NCBI RefSeq assembly: GCF_004363655.1
Contig: NZ_SNZH01000021.1
Span: 1-64,000 of the forward strand
DNA: 64,000 nt
Origin: Tahibacter aquaticus
GTDB lineage: Bacteria > Pseudomonadota > Gammaproteobacteria > Xanthomonadales > Rhodanobacteraceae
Direction of reading: 5' to 3'
The notes beneath the pieces were generated by a model. The model saw only the letters and a program-made list of their open reading frames with translations. It had not been told where the DNA came from and ran no database searches. A program made the translations under genes and the position numbers. Below are positions 1-8,490 of this stretch, one piece after another. Position 1 is the first letter of the stretch. The number at the start of each line of letters is the position of its first letter.

Positions 1-56
1 CAGAAGCTGAGGCGGCCTACTACCAGCAAATCCGTGAGCTCGCCATGGCGGCGTGA
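1..56 (+). CDS. C-terminal end of an unidentified protein (partial)
   Basis: The window opens inside a reading frame that ends at the TGA at 54-56. Only 17 residues are visible (EAEAAYYQQIRELAMAA), which is too few to identify the family. The frame has no stop before this point, and the next gene starts 60 bases downstream on the same strand, so the two could share a transcript. The call rests only on position and open frame. Confidence 0.4.
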   Translation, partial: EAEAAYYQQIRELAMAA

Positions 57-116
57 CTCACACCAACGAGTCTCCGGGGTTCCCGGGGCGGTTCAATTGT
101 TCAAAAGGGGACTGTC

Positions 117-470
117 ATGGGAATACGGGTTGCAGGTCTGGGGTGGGTGCTGTGGCTGCTGACGACGAACGCCGCCATCGCACAGGATCATCACCATTAC
201 GAATATTACGTGGACGTGCAAAACGGGTTGGGTGAGACCGTCGGGGTGAGCTGCAACGGCAAGCCCGTGGTGCGGGTGCGGCCCAGCGAAATGCGGTCGA
301 TCAACGTGCATGGCGGTGAATCCTTACGCGTTCGTTGCGTTGCGTTCGACCACCATGATCAGCCACTGCAGCGGCAGGCGTTTGCGCTGGATCACCACGA
401 CAACCGCGCGGACTGGCCAATCGGACAGGGCGATCACGACGACGATCACGGGCGCGACGAGCAACGCTGA
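117..470 (+). CDS. Small secreted His/Asp-rich protein, function unknown
   Basis: This 117-residue protein begins with a typical signal peptide (about residues 1-23, hydrophobic core then AIAQ), so it should be exported. The mature part starts with a His/Tyr-rich stretch (DHHHYEYY) and ends in a His/Asp-rich tail (GDHDDDHGRDEQR). These could bind divalent metal, which would fit the copper genes that follow, but no known family was recognised. A purine-rich AAAAGGGG lies a few bases before the ATG and supports this start. The central part has two cysteines, in VSCNG and VRCVA. Confidence 0.6.
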   Translation: MGIRVAGLGWVLWLLTTNAAIAQDHHHYEYYVDVQNGLGETVGVSCNGKPVVRVRPSEMRSINVHGGESLRVRCVAFDHHDQPLQRQAFALDHHDNRADWPIGQGDHDDDHGRDEQR

Positions 471-554
471 CGGCGCCGGAGCGGCGGCGGTCCCGTAGCC
501 ATCGTCGCCGATCCCTGCAGGCCACGCTCCGCCGATACCGCAACGCGAAGCGTC

Positions 555-1448
555 TTAGCGCGACGGCGTGCGCGGTGTGCGTGCGGGCATGAGTGTGTAC
601 GCGGCGGTGAGCGTAGGCACAGCGACACTGCCCTGCGCGCCGATCATCATGAGCGTGAGTAACACGAACACGGCCTGGCGCACCTGTTGGCGGGTGGCCT
701 GGGTGCGGGCGATGCTGTGAGCGATGCGATTGCGCTGCTCAAGCAACGCCTCGAGCGTGCTCGCCAGGCGACTGACCAGCGGCTCGTCGCGCAGGACGTC
801 GCGCTGCACGGCACGCTTGAGCATCAAGTGGAATTTGTCCATCAATTTCAGCCGGCTGACCGGCTCGCGCAGTTCCTCGTACATCGTCAGGTCGCGCAGG
901 GCGTGATTGATCAGGCTGTCGATCGCGGTCACGTAGGCGAACAAGGCCTGCTTCGTGCGGCCGTCGGTGGCGAAGGCGCGCGCTTCGACCGCGGTTTCCT
1001 TGTAAAACTCTGCCGGCAGGTGCTTCTTTTGCAATCCGAGAATACGCAGCCGGGCGATGCAGCGCAGCAGCTCGGCTTCCAGATCCGTGCCGCCGCGCAG
1101 CACGCCCGAGAGCACCACCTGCGCGTCGTGCCGCCGGGGCTCGGCCGTCTCCAATTCCAGCGTGAAGGTGTCGGTCTCTGTCACCAGCGCTGCGCCCGAC
1201 ACACCGTCCGGCTCGACGGTGAAGCCGGCCTCCTCGATTTTAACCGCCTGCACGAACGCGTAGCGCCGGGACAAATCCACCCGCGCCGAGACGACGTGAT
1301 CGTGCGGCATCGAATTCAAGCGCAGCCGGTCGGCGACCTCCAGCGCCAGATCGACGGTTTCGCTATAGATGCGCGCCATGCCAAATTCCCGGAACAGCCG
1401 GGGCAGGGCTTTGATGACGCGTGCCTCGAACGCATCCAGGGCATTCAT
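555..1448 (-). CDS. HEPN-motif protein, putative RNase partner in a two-gene module
   Basis: The protein has 297 residues and no export signal. The C-terminal half is helical and carries RNRIAH at about residues 239-244, which matches the R-x4-H signature of HEPN domains; many of these are metal-independent ribonucleases in toxin-antitoxin, abortive infection and CRISPR-associated systems. The N-terminal half (about 1-130) is mixed alpha/beta and was not recognised. The gene starts 26 bases after the stop of the upstream nuclease-like gene on the same strand, so the two probably form an operon. The HEPN call rests on one motif and the helical context. The last ~25 residues look low-complexity. 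Confidence 0.55.
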   Translation of the reverse strand: MNALDAFEARVIKALPRLFREFGMARIYSETVDLALEVADRLRLNSMPHDHVVSARVDLSRRYAFVQAVKIEEAGFTVEPDGVSGAALVTETDTFTLELETAEPRRHDAQVVLSGVLRGGTDLEAELLRCIARLRILGLQKKHLPAEFYKETAVEARAFATDGRTKQALFAYVTAIDSLINHALRDLTMYEELREPVSRLKLMDKFHLMLKRAVQRDVLRDEPLVSRLASTLEALLEQRNRIAHSIARTQATRQQVRQAVFVLLTLMMIGAQGSVAVPTLTAAYTLMPARTPRTPSR

Positions 1449-1474
1449 GCCGTGCTTCTCCCTGCCGGGGTCAG

Positions 1475-2776
1475 TTAGCGCAGCGCGCGCGCGATGGCCA
1501 GCACGCCCTTCACGCCCGTGCCGAACCGGCCGATGGCATCGCGGTGCGCGGTGAGTTCACTGTAAGGCAAGTAGTGCAGGTTAAGATCGGTCGCCCGGCT
1601 GAAGGCCGGTCGCGCGAACTGCGCACGCACATCGGCCTCGCGCGCGTCGGGCGCAACCAGAAAGTACGCACCGTCCGCGTGCTCGGGCACGCCGAGCGCG
1701 AGATCGAGCATACGCACGATGCCCGAATAGATACTCGTGGAATGTTCCACTTCGAAGGCCGCCGCCACGCGTCCGCTGGCGGCCTCCAGCCACAGCACAT
1801 CGATCAGGCCAAACGTGTCGGCCGCGGCATGCGCGGCCAGCGGCGGAGGCAACTGCGTCAGGCAGCCCTCGCCCAGCGGGGCGTCGGCAAAGAGACGGCC
1901 GCGATCGTTGCTCGCGATCCACACGGCGTAGCCCAGCGCCTTGCCCAGATCGCGCAGCCAGGCCTGGATCTGCGTGTGGGTGTGATCGCCATCGCGGGCG
2001 AGCGCCAGCGCCTTGCGGCTGGCCGTACTCTCCTCGCGCACGACCGCAAGGTCGTGCGACCAGCGCGCCAGCGCCGCGGTGTCGCCTGCACGCGGCGGGG
2101 CCGGATAGCGGCCGCTGCCGACGTCAAACAGCAAGCCCGCGACTGCCCCGAAATCGTTGGAAAACTGCGTCCGATGCCGCGCTATGAGCGCGAGCATGCC
2201 GCGGCGCATGGCCAAGTACTCCTCCCACCGGCCCAGCTTGACCCGAGCCCCGGTCACGGCGTTGTAGCCGTTGACGATCGCCGTATTGAACGGCGGCACG
2301 TGGGTCGGGTGCAGGAAGTACAGCAGGTTCGCCGCCGCCGGCCCCAACCCCTTGATGCGCCGGCGGTCCAAGGCATGGATCGCTTCGAGGATCGCGGCCT
2401 CGCCCGTGCAGCACAGGCACGTGTCCAGGAACCGCCCGAACGCGCGCTGGTGCTCGGCATCCTCGTAGATGTCCGGAATGCGCAGCTTCGGCTTCCACAG
2501 GAACGCGTGATCGGCGCCCTTGAAGATCTGCCGCTGTTCGGCGATCGAACCGACCACGGTTTCCAGCGACGAGCCGCGGTAGGCGCAGCCAAACGAACCC
2601 TCGGCGATTTCGCTGACCACGGCCTGCAGGCCGCGCCGGATCGCCCGAAAATTCTTGAGCCGCTCTTCCCACAAAAACCAGGTGCGGTAGGTGCCGCCCG
2701 GATCCTCCCGCCAGCGGCCAATCAAGGCGCTCAGGGCCTCGGCGTCGGTGACATCGGCCGGCAGGGTCTCGGTCAT
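1475..2776 (-). CDS. Predicted nuclease: helix-hairpin-helix plus PD-(D/E)XK-like domain
   Basis: The protein has 433 residues and is cytoplasmic. The middle contains IKGLGPAAANLLYFL, a helix-hairpin-helix-like stretch of the sort found in DNA glycosylases and other DNA-binding proteins. The C-terminal part has GLIDVLWLE followed by AAFEVEHSTSIYSGI, an Asp then E-x-E arrangement on successive strands that resembles the PD-(D/E)XK restriction endonuclease fold. It is the first gene of a two-gene operon with the HEPN-motif protein downstream. The pairing suggests nucleic-acid targeting, possibly defence. No methyltransferase is visible nearby, which argues against a classical restriction-modification system. 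The fold is inferred from motifs only. Confidence 0.5.
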   Translation of the reverse strand: MTETLPADVTDAEALSALIGRWREDPGGTYRTWFLWEERLKNFRAIRRGLQAVVSEIAEGSFGCAYRGSSLETVVGSIAEQRQIFKGADHAFLWKPKLRIPDIYEDAEHQRAFGRFLDTCLCCTGEAAILEAIHALDRRRIKGLGPAAANLLYFLHPTHVPPFNTAIVNGYNAVTGARVKLGRWEEYLAMRRGMLALIARHRTQFSNDFGAVAGLLFDVGSGRYPAPPRAGDTAALARWSHDLAVVREESTASRKALALARDGDHTHTQIQAWLRDLGKALGYAVWIASNDRGRLFADAPLGEGCLTQLPPPLAAHAAADTFGLIDVLWLEAASGRVAAAFEVEHSTSIYSGIVRMLDLALGVPEHADGAYFLVAPDAREADVRAQFARPAFSRATDLNLHYLPYSELTAHRDAIGRFGTGVKGVLAIARALR

Positions 2777-2898
2777 CGGCGGGCAGTCTCGGCCGGGGCG
2801 GGCGCCAGTTTACCCACCGACCGCATGCCCACGCACGCGGGACGGCGTCCTCGCCGGGCGGCGGCCGGCACGAGCGCGCCGGCGGCCGCTGGGGTGAC

Positions 2899-3240
2899 TC
2901 AGTGCTCCTTGGCCAAGCGCTCCAGATCCGCGATTTCGCGCTTCTGCTGCTCGTTCATTTTCTTCGCCATCGCCTGCAGTTCGGGGTTATGGCCATCGCG
3001 GATTTCCACCTCGGCCATCGCGATGGCCTGACGGTGGTGAGCGATCATCATCGTCGCGAAGTCCTTGTCCACATCGCCGCTCATCGTCATCGACGGCATG
3101 CCGTTCATCATAATTTCGTGCAGTTGCGCCGAGCCGCCTTTGCCGGCCTTGGCCGCGTCCTCGTGCGAAGTGGCCGTGGCGGTGACCGCCAGCAGCGCGA
3201 CGGCGGTTCCGAGCGCGAGGGTTTTCCGTAACATCGACAT
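2899..3240 (-). CDS. DUF305 family periplasmic protein
   Basis: With the start at 3240 the protein has 113 residues. That ATG is preceded by GGAGA at a good distance; an upstream in-frame ATG at 3288 lacks this. Residues 1-23 form a signal peptide. The core motif MMIAHHRQAIAMAEVE with its paired histidines and Met-rich surroundings is characteristic of DUF305, a ferritin-like helical family often found in copper-resistance clusters. A membrane-bound DUF305 paralogue lies divergently at 3767. The role is probably periplasmic metal binding; the exact ligand is not known from sequence. Confidence 0.85.
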   Translation of the reverse strand: MSMLRKTLALGTAVALLAVTATATSHEDAAKAGKGGSAQLHEIMMNGMPSMTMSGDVDKDFATMMIAHHRQAIAMAEVEIRDGHNPELQAMAKKMNEQQKREIADLERLAKEH

Positions 3241-3766
3241 CGGGGTATCTCCTTTGGTGACAGGGGACGCCAGTACCGGTGGGTCCAATGAGCCTGCATC
3301 ACACGATCCGAACCGGCGGCGTGTGGCCGAGTATCGACGCTCGGTGTGAATGTCACGGCAATGCGCGCCTGCGTTGACCGGACCACACTGGTCCCTCTCC
3401 TCGCATCAGACAGTCTCTGGCATCCCGCTGAGTTCCTAGCGCCCCACGACGTTCCAGATCGGTACGCCGCCGGCGGCCGCGCACTCTGCGGCGTGTTCGC
3501 TGCGCCACCGTGCAAACTGCGGGACGTTGCTCGCCATCGCGCGTATTCACCCGCCCTAGAGCTGACTCCAACTCCAGATTTTTCGCGGGTTTTTAGCGCC
3601 ATGAATTACGTGGCGCTTGAAGCGCTTGCCGCTGCCGGCTGCGTGCGACGGACATAGACGCGGTTCGCCGGCGACGGACCAGGGCTTCTGGTACGCGCTC
3701 TGCAATTCATCACTACCCGTGGCCCGCTGCGCGGGTTTTTCCTTATCCCTCGCAAGGAGCGCCCCG
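3241..3766. other. Intergenic stretch between divergent DUF305 genes
   Basis: About 525 bases lie between two divergent DUF305 genes. I see the terminator at 3723-3740 near the right end and presumably promoters for both genes, but no convincing gene. An open frame at 3346-3657 has no homology I recognise and poor codon character. No tRNA cloverleaf could be drawn next to the terminator. Confidence 0.4.
3723..3740 (+). terminator. Rho-independent terminator
   Basis: CCCGC, a TGC loop and GCGGG form a perfect 5-bp GC stem, followed directly by TTTTT. It sits just upstream of the ribosome-binding site of the DUF305 gene at 3767, so it would end transcription coming from the left. No clear gene precedes it on this strand, which makes its source unclear. 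Confidence 0.55.
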
Positions 3767-4294
3767 ATGAAACCTCCGCACGCCGCGCACGCGGCTTCCT
3801 CCAACACGGCAACGCACGCCGGCGACGGTCAGGGGAGCGCGATGAATCACTATCCGCGCTTTGCCGCGATGATCGTCGTGTCCTTCGTCGTGATGTTTGG
3901 CCTGATGTACGTCATGGTCGACCGTTTTGCCCACGTCCTGAGTAACCTCAACCAGGTCTACATGGCCGCGCTGATGGCCGGCGCCATGGTGCTCATCGAG
4001 CTGGCCTTCATGGGCGCGATGTATCCGAATGCCAAACTCAACGGCCTCTTCCTGGCCGTCGCGCTGATCATCGTGGGCGTCAGCTGGTTTGGGGTGCGTT
4101 ACCAGTGGGGCATCGGCGATACGCAATTCCTGCGCTCGATGATTCCGCACCATGCCGGCGCGATCCTCATGTGCGAAGAGGCGACGATCGCTTCGTCAGA
4201 AATCCGCGCGCTGTGCGGAGAAATCCAGCGCTCCCAGCGCGCGGAAATCCTGCAGATGGAGGCCCTGCTGGCTGCCGAGCGGCAACGGCAATGA
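3767..4294 (+). CDS. DUF305 family membrane protein
   Basis: The protein has 175 residues, starting at the ATG at 3767, which has AAGGAG eight bases upstream. Three hydrophobic segments follow (about residues 33-52, 62-82 and 90-108), then a DUF305-type tail with SMIPHHAGAILMCEEA. The His pair, Met and Cys there may bind metal outside the membrane. The stop overlaps the start of the PQQ dehydrogenase-like gene (ATGA at 4291-4294), so the two are translationally coupled. It is a membrane-embedded counterpart to the soluble DUF305 protein at 2899. Confidence 0.8.
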   Translation: MKPPHAAHAASSNTATHAGDGQGSAMNHYPRFAAMIVVSFVVMFGLMYVMVDRFAHVLSNLNQVYMAALMAGAMVLIELAFMGAMYPNAKLNGLFLAVALIIVGVSWFGVRYQWGIGDTQFLRSMIPHHAGAILMCEEATIASSEIRALCGEIQRSQRAEILQMEALLAAERQRQ

Positions 4295-5673
4295 CGCCGG
4301 TAGGCGAGGGCCAGCGCGATGTGCGCCACGGATGCTCCCGCTCGGCGGCGTGGTGGCGGGCGGGCGTAGCGATGCTCGCGGTAGCGAGCCTCGTGGCCTG
4401 CGGCCACACGGCACGTCCGCTCTCAGAATCCACCGGGCCTGACCCGACCTTGCCGCCGCCGTTTCGCTCGCTCATCCCCGTCATCGATATCGCGCCGGCT
4501 ACCGGCTGGGGACCGGACCAAACGCCGGTCGCGACCGACGGACTGCGCGTGCGCGCCTTCGCGCGGGGCCTGGACCACCCGCGCTGGCTGCTGGTGCTGC
4601 CCAACGGCGACGTGCTCGTGGCGCAGAGCGATGCACCGCCGGACTCACGCGCCACCAAAGGCATCAAGGGCGCGGTCATGAAAGCCGTGATGAAGCGCGC
4701 TGGCGCGGGCCTTCCGAGCCCCAACCGCCTCACGCTGCTGCGCGATGCGGACGGCGACGGCGTGGCCGAGACTCGTCATGTCTTCGCCGAGGGGTTGTTT
4801 TCGCCGTTCGGCATGGCGCTCGTCGGCGATACGCTGTACATCGCCAACGCGAACGCGCTGGTGCGCGTGCCCTACCATGACGGCGATCTCACCGCCGCGA
4901 GCGCACCGCAGCTCGTCGTGCCGCTGCCGCACGGGCCGGGGCCGTTGAATCACCACTGGACCAAGAGCCTCCTCGCCAGCGCCGACGGCTCCCGCCTCTA
5001 TGTGGGCGTGGGCTCCAACAGCAACGTCGCCGAAGGCGGCATGGACAAGGAAATCAACCGCGCCGCCGTGCTCGAGATTGATCCACACCAGCGCACGAGC
5101 CGCGTGTTTGCCAGTGGTCTGCGCAATCCCGTCGGACTGGATTGGGAGCCTGCAACCGGCGCCCTGTGGGTCGTCGTCAACGAACGCGATGAACGCGGCA
5201 ACGATCTCGTTCCCGACTACCTGACGCAAGTGGTCGAGCACGCGTTCTACGGCTGGCCGTATCGCTACTTCGGCGATCACGTGGACGACCGCGTCCCTGC
5301 GCCTGCCGCCGGCGAGGTGGTCACCGCGCGTGTGCCCGACTATGCGCTGGGCGCACACACCGCCTCGCTCGGGCTAGCGTTCTCGACGCCGGGCGCGCTC
5401 GCCGGCCGCTACGGCGCTGGAGCGTTTATCGGCCAGCATGGTTCCTGGAACCGCAAGCCGCCCGTCGGCTACCAGGTTATCTTCGTGCCCTTTACCCAGG
5501 GCCGCCCAAGCGGCGCACCACCGCAGGTCGTGCTGGATGGGTTTGTCGATGCCCACGGCAACGCACGCGGCCGGCCTGTCGGCGTAGAACTGACCCACGA
5601 CGGCGCGCTGCTGGTCGCCGACGACGTGGGCGATGCAATCTGGCGGGTCGATGCCGATCCGGCGAGCCGATGA
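4291..5673 (+). CDS. PQQ-dependent sugar dehydrogenase-like lipoprotein
   Basis: The protein has 460 residues. The start at 4291 overlaps the previous stop. A lipobox-like AVASLVAC places the probable lipidated Cys at residue 37, giving a periplasmic lipoprotein. The rest follows the six-bladed propeller of soluble aldose/sorbosone dehydrogenases: GLDHPRWLLVLPNGDVLVAQ near the start of the fold, SPFGMALVGDTLYIAN, SNSNVAEGG, ASGLRNPVGLDW and QHGSWNRKP near the end. Members oxidise sugars with PQQ and pass electrons to the respiratory chain. No PQQ synthesis genes lie in the window. It ends inside the start region of the thioredoxin reductase-like gene. Confidence 0.8.
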   Translation: MTPVGEGQRDVRHGCSRSAAWWRAGVAMLAVASLVACGHTARPLSESTGPDPTLPPPFRSLIPVIDIAPATGWGPDQTPVATDGLRVRAFARGLDHPRWLLVLPNGDVLVAQSDAPPDSRATKGIKGAVMKAVMKRAGAGLPSPNRLTLLRDADGDGVAETRHVFAEGLFSPFGMALVGDTLYIANANALVRVPYHDGDLTAASAPQLVVPLPHGPGPLNHHWTKSLLASADGSRLYVGVGSNSNVAEGGMDKEINRAAVLEIDPHQRTSRVFASGLRNPVGLDWEPATGALWVVVNERDERGNDLVPDYLTQVVEHAFYGWPYRYFGDHVDDRVPAPAAGEVVTARVPDYALGAHTASLGLAFSTPGALAGRYGAGAFIGQHGSWNRKPPVGYQVIFVPFTQGRPSGAPPQVVLDGFVDAHGNARGRPVGVELTHDGALLVADDVGDAIWRVDADPASR

Positions 5674-6597
5674 ATCGCTTGCCCGGAGTCGTGTCGTGCT
5701 CGATTGCCTGATCGTTGGCGGTGGGCCTGCGGGGCTAACAGCGGCCCTCTACCTGGCGCGGTTCGGGCGCTCGTGTACGGTCATCGATGCGGGAGACAGC
5801 CGCGCCGCCCGCATCCCGGTCTCGCACAACCTGCCCGGGTTCCCCGAAGGCATCTCCGGCGAAGCGCTCCTGCTGCGGCTTCGCCGGCAAGCCGCCCACG
5901 TCGGCGTGCCGATCGAGCAGGCCACGGTCGACGCGCTCGCGATCGATCGCGGCGGTTTCATCGCCACGATCGACGAGGAACACCGGCGAGCCACGTCGGT
6001 GCTGCTCGCCACCGGCGTGGCCGACCGGCTGCCGTCGGGCGCGGCGCCATCGCGATGGCATGCGATGACGCTCGACGGTCTCGTGCGCTGGTGCCCGATC
6101 TGCGATGCCTACGAGGTCCGCGATCGGCGCGTGGGTCTCATCGCACCGGCCGGGAGCGCGCTCGGTCATGCGGCCTTTCTGCGCACGTATACGCGCGATC
6201 TGACGCTGATTCTCGCACCGGGCGACGGGGCGCTCACCGCCACCGACCGACATCGCTTGCAAGCCCTCGACGTGCTGGTCATCGAACAGCCGATCGCCGC
6301 CGTCCGCAACACACCGTATGCGATCCTGGTGCAGTTCCCCGACGGCGCGGTGGTGGATTTCGACACGCTCTATCCGCTCGTCGGGTGCACCGGCCGGTCG
6401 CACCTCGCCACGGCGCTCGGCGCCCTGTGTGATGCGCAGGGTGAACTTTTCGTGGACGCCCATCAGTCCACGTCCGTGGCCGGGCTCTACGCGGCGGGGA
6501 TCTGGTCAAGGCCTTGAACCAGATGACCGTCGGCATGGCCCATGCGGCCATCGCCGCAACCGCGATCCATCACCGGTTGGAGACCAACCCGCGCTGA
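5651..6597 (+). pseudogene. Thioredoxin reductase-like flavoprotein, frameshifted near the C-terminus
   Basis: The N-terminal part has the FAD-binding GGGPAG motif, and the middle has the redox-active WCPICDAYE, the CxxC of thioredoxin reductase-type enzymes. The frame breaks at the GGGG run at 6496-6499: as written it reads GLYAAGIWSRP and stops at 6517. One more G would restore GLYAAGDLVKALNQMTVGMA and the rest of the family C-terminus, ending at the TGA at 6595-6597. This is either a real mutation or a homopolymer error. The start is uncertain: ATG at 5633 or 5651, or GTG at 5696, all near or inside the end of the preceding gene. A broken fragment of a second such gene lies at 20926-21075. 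Confidence 0.8.
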
Positions 6598-6728
6598 CCG
6601 GTACGACGCGATACACCGTTTTTGCAAAGGCCCCGCAGCCGCGGTTGGCCGAGGGGATTCGCTAGCATTCCGCGGTTCGCGAGGGCACATTTTGACGTTC
6701 GGCCCCGAGCAGTGCTCACTGCGCGGCT

Positions 6729-6851
6729 ATGGAAAACTTTTCCTTTGTTCACTTCATCGCATTAATGCTGATTCGGCTGCCGCTGGCCGGATCCATTGTC
6801 GTCATCGGCATCGTGATCGGGTTCGCCCAGCGCCAGCAGCAGCGAAACTAG
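6729..6851 (+). CDS. Small single-span membrane protein
   Basis: This short gene encodes 40 residues. Residues 3-33 are almost continuously hydrophobic (with one Arg), starting SFVHFIALMLIRL, and then end in a polar, basic tail AQRQQQRN. It therefore looks like a single-pass inner-membrane peptide. The codon choice is like that of neighbouring genes and no competing gene covers it. No purine-rich ribosome-binding site of full strength is visible. Function unknown; small hydrophobic proteins often partner membrane transporters or oxidases. Confidence 0.45.
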   Translation: MENFSFVHFIALMLIRLPLAGSIVVIGIVIGFAQRQQQRN

Positions 6852-6965
6852 CGAGTTCCGGCCTCGCCCAGCGCGGTCATCGCCTGCGCATCGTTGGACG
6901 AGCCATCGCCGTAGTGGCATGACGCGTACCCGTCAAGCCGAGCGCGCAACGGCGGGCGCGTTGCA

Positions 6966-7316
6966 CTACATTCGCGCGACGTCGCGCGAACGGCTCGTGC
7001 AGAGGCGACAATCCCGGGCGCACTCGGTCAACCCGCCGCGCGCGTCGCACGCGTCGGCGCACTCGCTGCACAAGTCGGCGCAGACGGCGCACAGGGCACC
7101 CGCCTGGGAATTGCCGGTTCGCAGGTATTTGGCGGTCACCTTGCACAGCTCGGCCGTGACGATGAGGAGCTGGCGCACCTCATCGTCGAGCCATGCTTCG
7201 CTCACGCCGCGGTAGGGCAAAAGCCCCGCGCTCATACAGGTGCTGTAACACCGCAGGCACGCCTCCACCGCGCGGGCCGAGGCGGTATCCGGGGAGGGAT
7301 TCAAAAAACGCAGCAC
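6966..7316 (-). CDS. Cys-rich four-helix copper-binding protein (DUF326-like)
   Basis: Read from the GTG at 7316, which follows GGGAGG, the protein has 116 residues; the start is uncertain. Cysteines recur in a helical pattern: EACLRCYSTCM, TAELCKV, LCAVCADLCSECADAC and ECARDCRLC. This matches the DUF326/Csp-type four-helix bundles that store or buffer Cu(I) through Cys side chains. No signal peptide is seen with this start. It follows the frameshifted DUF411 gene on the same strand, with overlapping sequence, so they are likely co-transcribed in a copper-handling operon. Confidence 0.65.
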   Translation of the reverse strand: MLRFLNPSPDTASARAVEACLRCYSTCMSAGLLPYRGVSEAWLDDEVRQLLIVTAELCKVTAKYLRTGNSQAGALCAVCADLCSECADACDARGGLTECARDCRLCTSRSRDVARM

Positions 7317-7374
7317 AACGCCTCCCGCGGGATCCGCGCCACGTCGACCACGTCCGGTGTGCCATGACCGTGCT

Positions 7375-7918
7375 TCATCGGACCGACGCCGTGGCGGGGT
7401 GGTGGGCATACACCGTGGCCTCGCCGTCCCGCGGCAGGGCCCATACGTCGTACGCTTGAGGATGGGGACTTTCCATGCCGGGCGAACCGGCCGGCATGCC
7501 CGCGACGGCCAGGCCGCAGGGGCGGGCGTTCCTGCAGCCAGCGCCGCACGTCCTGCGGGGGCACGTGGCCCTCGATCACGTAGCCCTCGCGCGTCAACGC
7601 GGTATGGCAACTGGCTTTGTTTTCCGGAACACCCAGGCGCAACCGCACCGCATCCAGGTGCGGCTCGTCCTGCACGGCGACGCGAAATCCCGCCTCGCGC
7701 AGGCGCGCGACCCAGGCCAGACAACACACGCAGCCGGGACGCCGGAACACGGTGATCTCGCTGCGCACCGGCATCCCGCGTGCGAGCACCAGGAGCGCGG
7801 CCAGCACCACCAGCCCCGCCGCACCGACCCCCGCGAGCACCGGGAGAGCGAGGGGACGACGCCTCACGGGAGATCGCTGCGTCATCGCGCTCGAGCGAGG
7901 GTCGGTGCGGCGCGTCAT
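7375..7918 (-). pseudogene. DUF411 metal-binding protein, frameshifted
   Basis: The N-terminus has a hydrophobic anchor (about residues 22-47). The DUF411 body follows: TVFRRPGCVCCLAWV with the metal-binding Cys group, SCHTALTREGYVIEGHVP and VRRWLQERP. The family normally continues as GLAVPGMPAGSPGME. Here the frame shifts at the GGGG run at 7519-7522 (CCCC in the coding strand). In the neighbouring frame the expected CGLAVAGMPAGSPGME reads on to a TGA at 7375-7377. As written the frame runs on to an unrelated end at 7301. It lies beside an intact DUF411 copy at 8001. Confidence 0.75.
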
Positions 7919-8000
7919 CGACGCGCACCTCCGGGCCGTGGGGATCGATCCGCCGGCATCGTCGACAGTCGGAACGCCCTCGCCAGGGCCATCGGCCGTC

Positions 8001-8477
8001 TCATTGACCGTGTTGTACGAAGTCGCTGACGGTGCCCTCGCCGTCGATCTGGTGCACGGTGTAGGGCGTCACGCGGCCGTCCGGCAATTCCATGCCAGGC
8101 GATCCTGCCGGCATGCCGGGGACGGCGAGTCCGCGGACCGCGGGCCGCTGCGTCAGCAGTCGCCGGATATCCGCGGCCGGCACATGGCCTTCCACGAAAT
8201 ACCCGCCGACTTCGGCGGTATGGCACGACGCCATCGCGGGAGGCACGCCCAGCCGGCGCTTGGTCGGTGTGACATTGGCCTCGTCGCGCACCTCGACTGT
8301 GAACCCGCTCGCGCGCAGGTGTTCCACCCATTGCACGCAGCAGCCGCAGGTCGGGCTCTTGTGCACGAGCACGTGATCGCTGCCGGCGGACAATGCCGAT
8401 GCCGGCGATTGCGCCGACGCGGGGCCGGCGAAGAACAGCATGAGCAGGCTGAGCGCGCCTGCCCATCGCAAGAGCAT
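8001..8477 (-). CDS. DUF411 family periplasmic metal-binding protein
   Basis: From the ATG at 8477 (GAGGTGG upstream; an ATG six bases earlier is also possible) the protein has 158 residues. A signal peptide ends near residue 22. SPTCGCC (Cys 44, 46 and 47) supplies likely Cu(I) ligands. The rest follows the family: SCHTAEVGGYFVEGHVPA, then RGLAVPGMPAGSPGME. DUF411 proteins occur in copper-resistance clusters and are thought to bind copper in the periplasm. It lies just downstream of the cytochrome c-NTF2 gene, whose stop at 8491 is 13 bases from this start, so they form one operon. Confidence 0.85.
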   Translation of the reverse strand: MLLRWAGALSLLMLFFAGPASAQSPASALSAGSDHVLVHKSPTCGCCVQWVEHLRASGFTVEVRDEANVTPTKRRLGVPPAMASCHTAEVGGYFVEGHVPAADIRRLLTQRPAVRGLAVPGMPAGSPGMELPDGRVTPYTVHQIDGEGTVSDFVQHGQ

Positions 8478-8490
8478 GTTCATTTCCACC

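Noticed and set aside
1421-3031. A long open frame on the plus strand opposite the nuclease-like gene
   Set aside because: It lies antisense to a well-supported gene, has the composition typical of GC-rich shadow frames and shows no recognisable domain.
3346-3657. A 103-codon open frame before the terminator
   Set aside because: No homology, signal or plausible ribosome-binding site; composition looks like non-coding GC-rich DNA.
3640-3740. Possible tRNA next to the terminator at 3723
   Set aside because: I could not draw a cloverleaf with a proper acceptor stem and TPsiC loop.
4645-5358. Minus-strand frame opposite the PQQ dehydrogenase-like gene
   Set aside because: It is antisense to a strong gene with conserved motifs and has no domain of its own.
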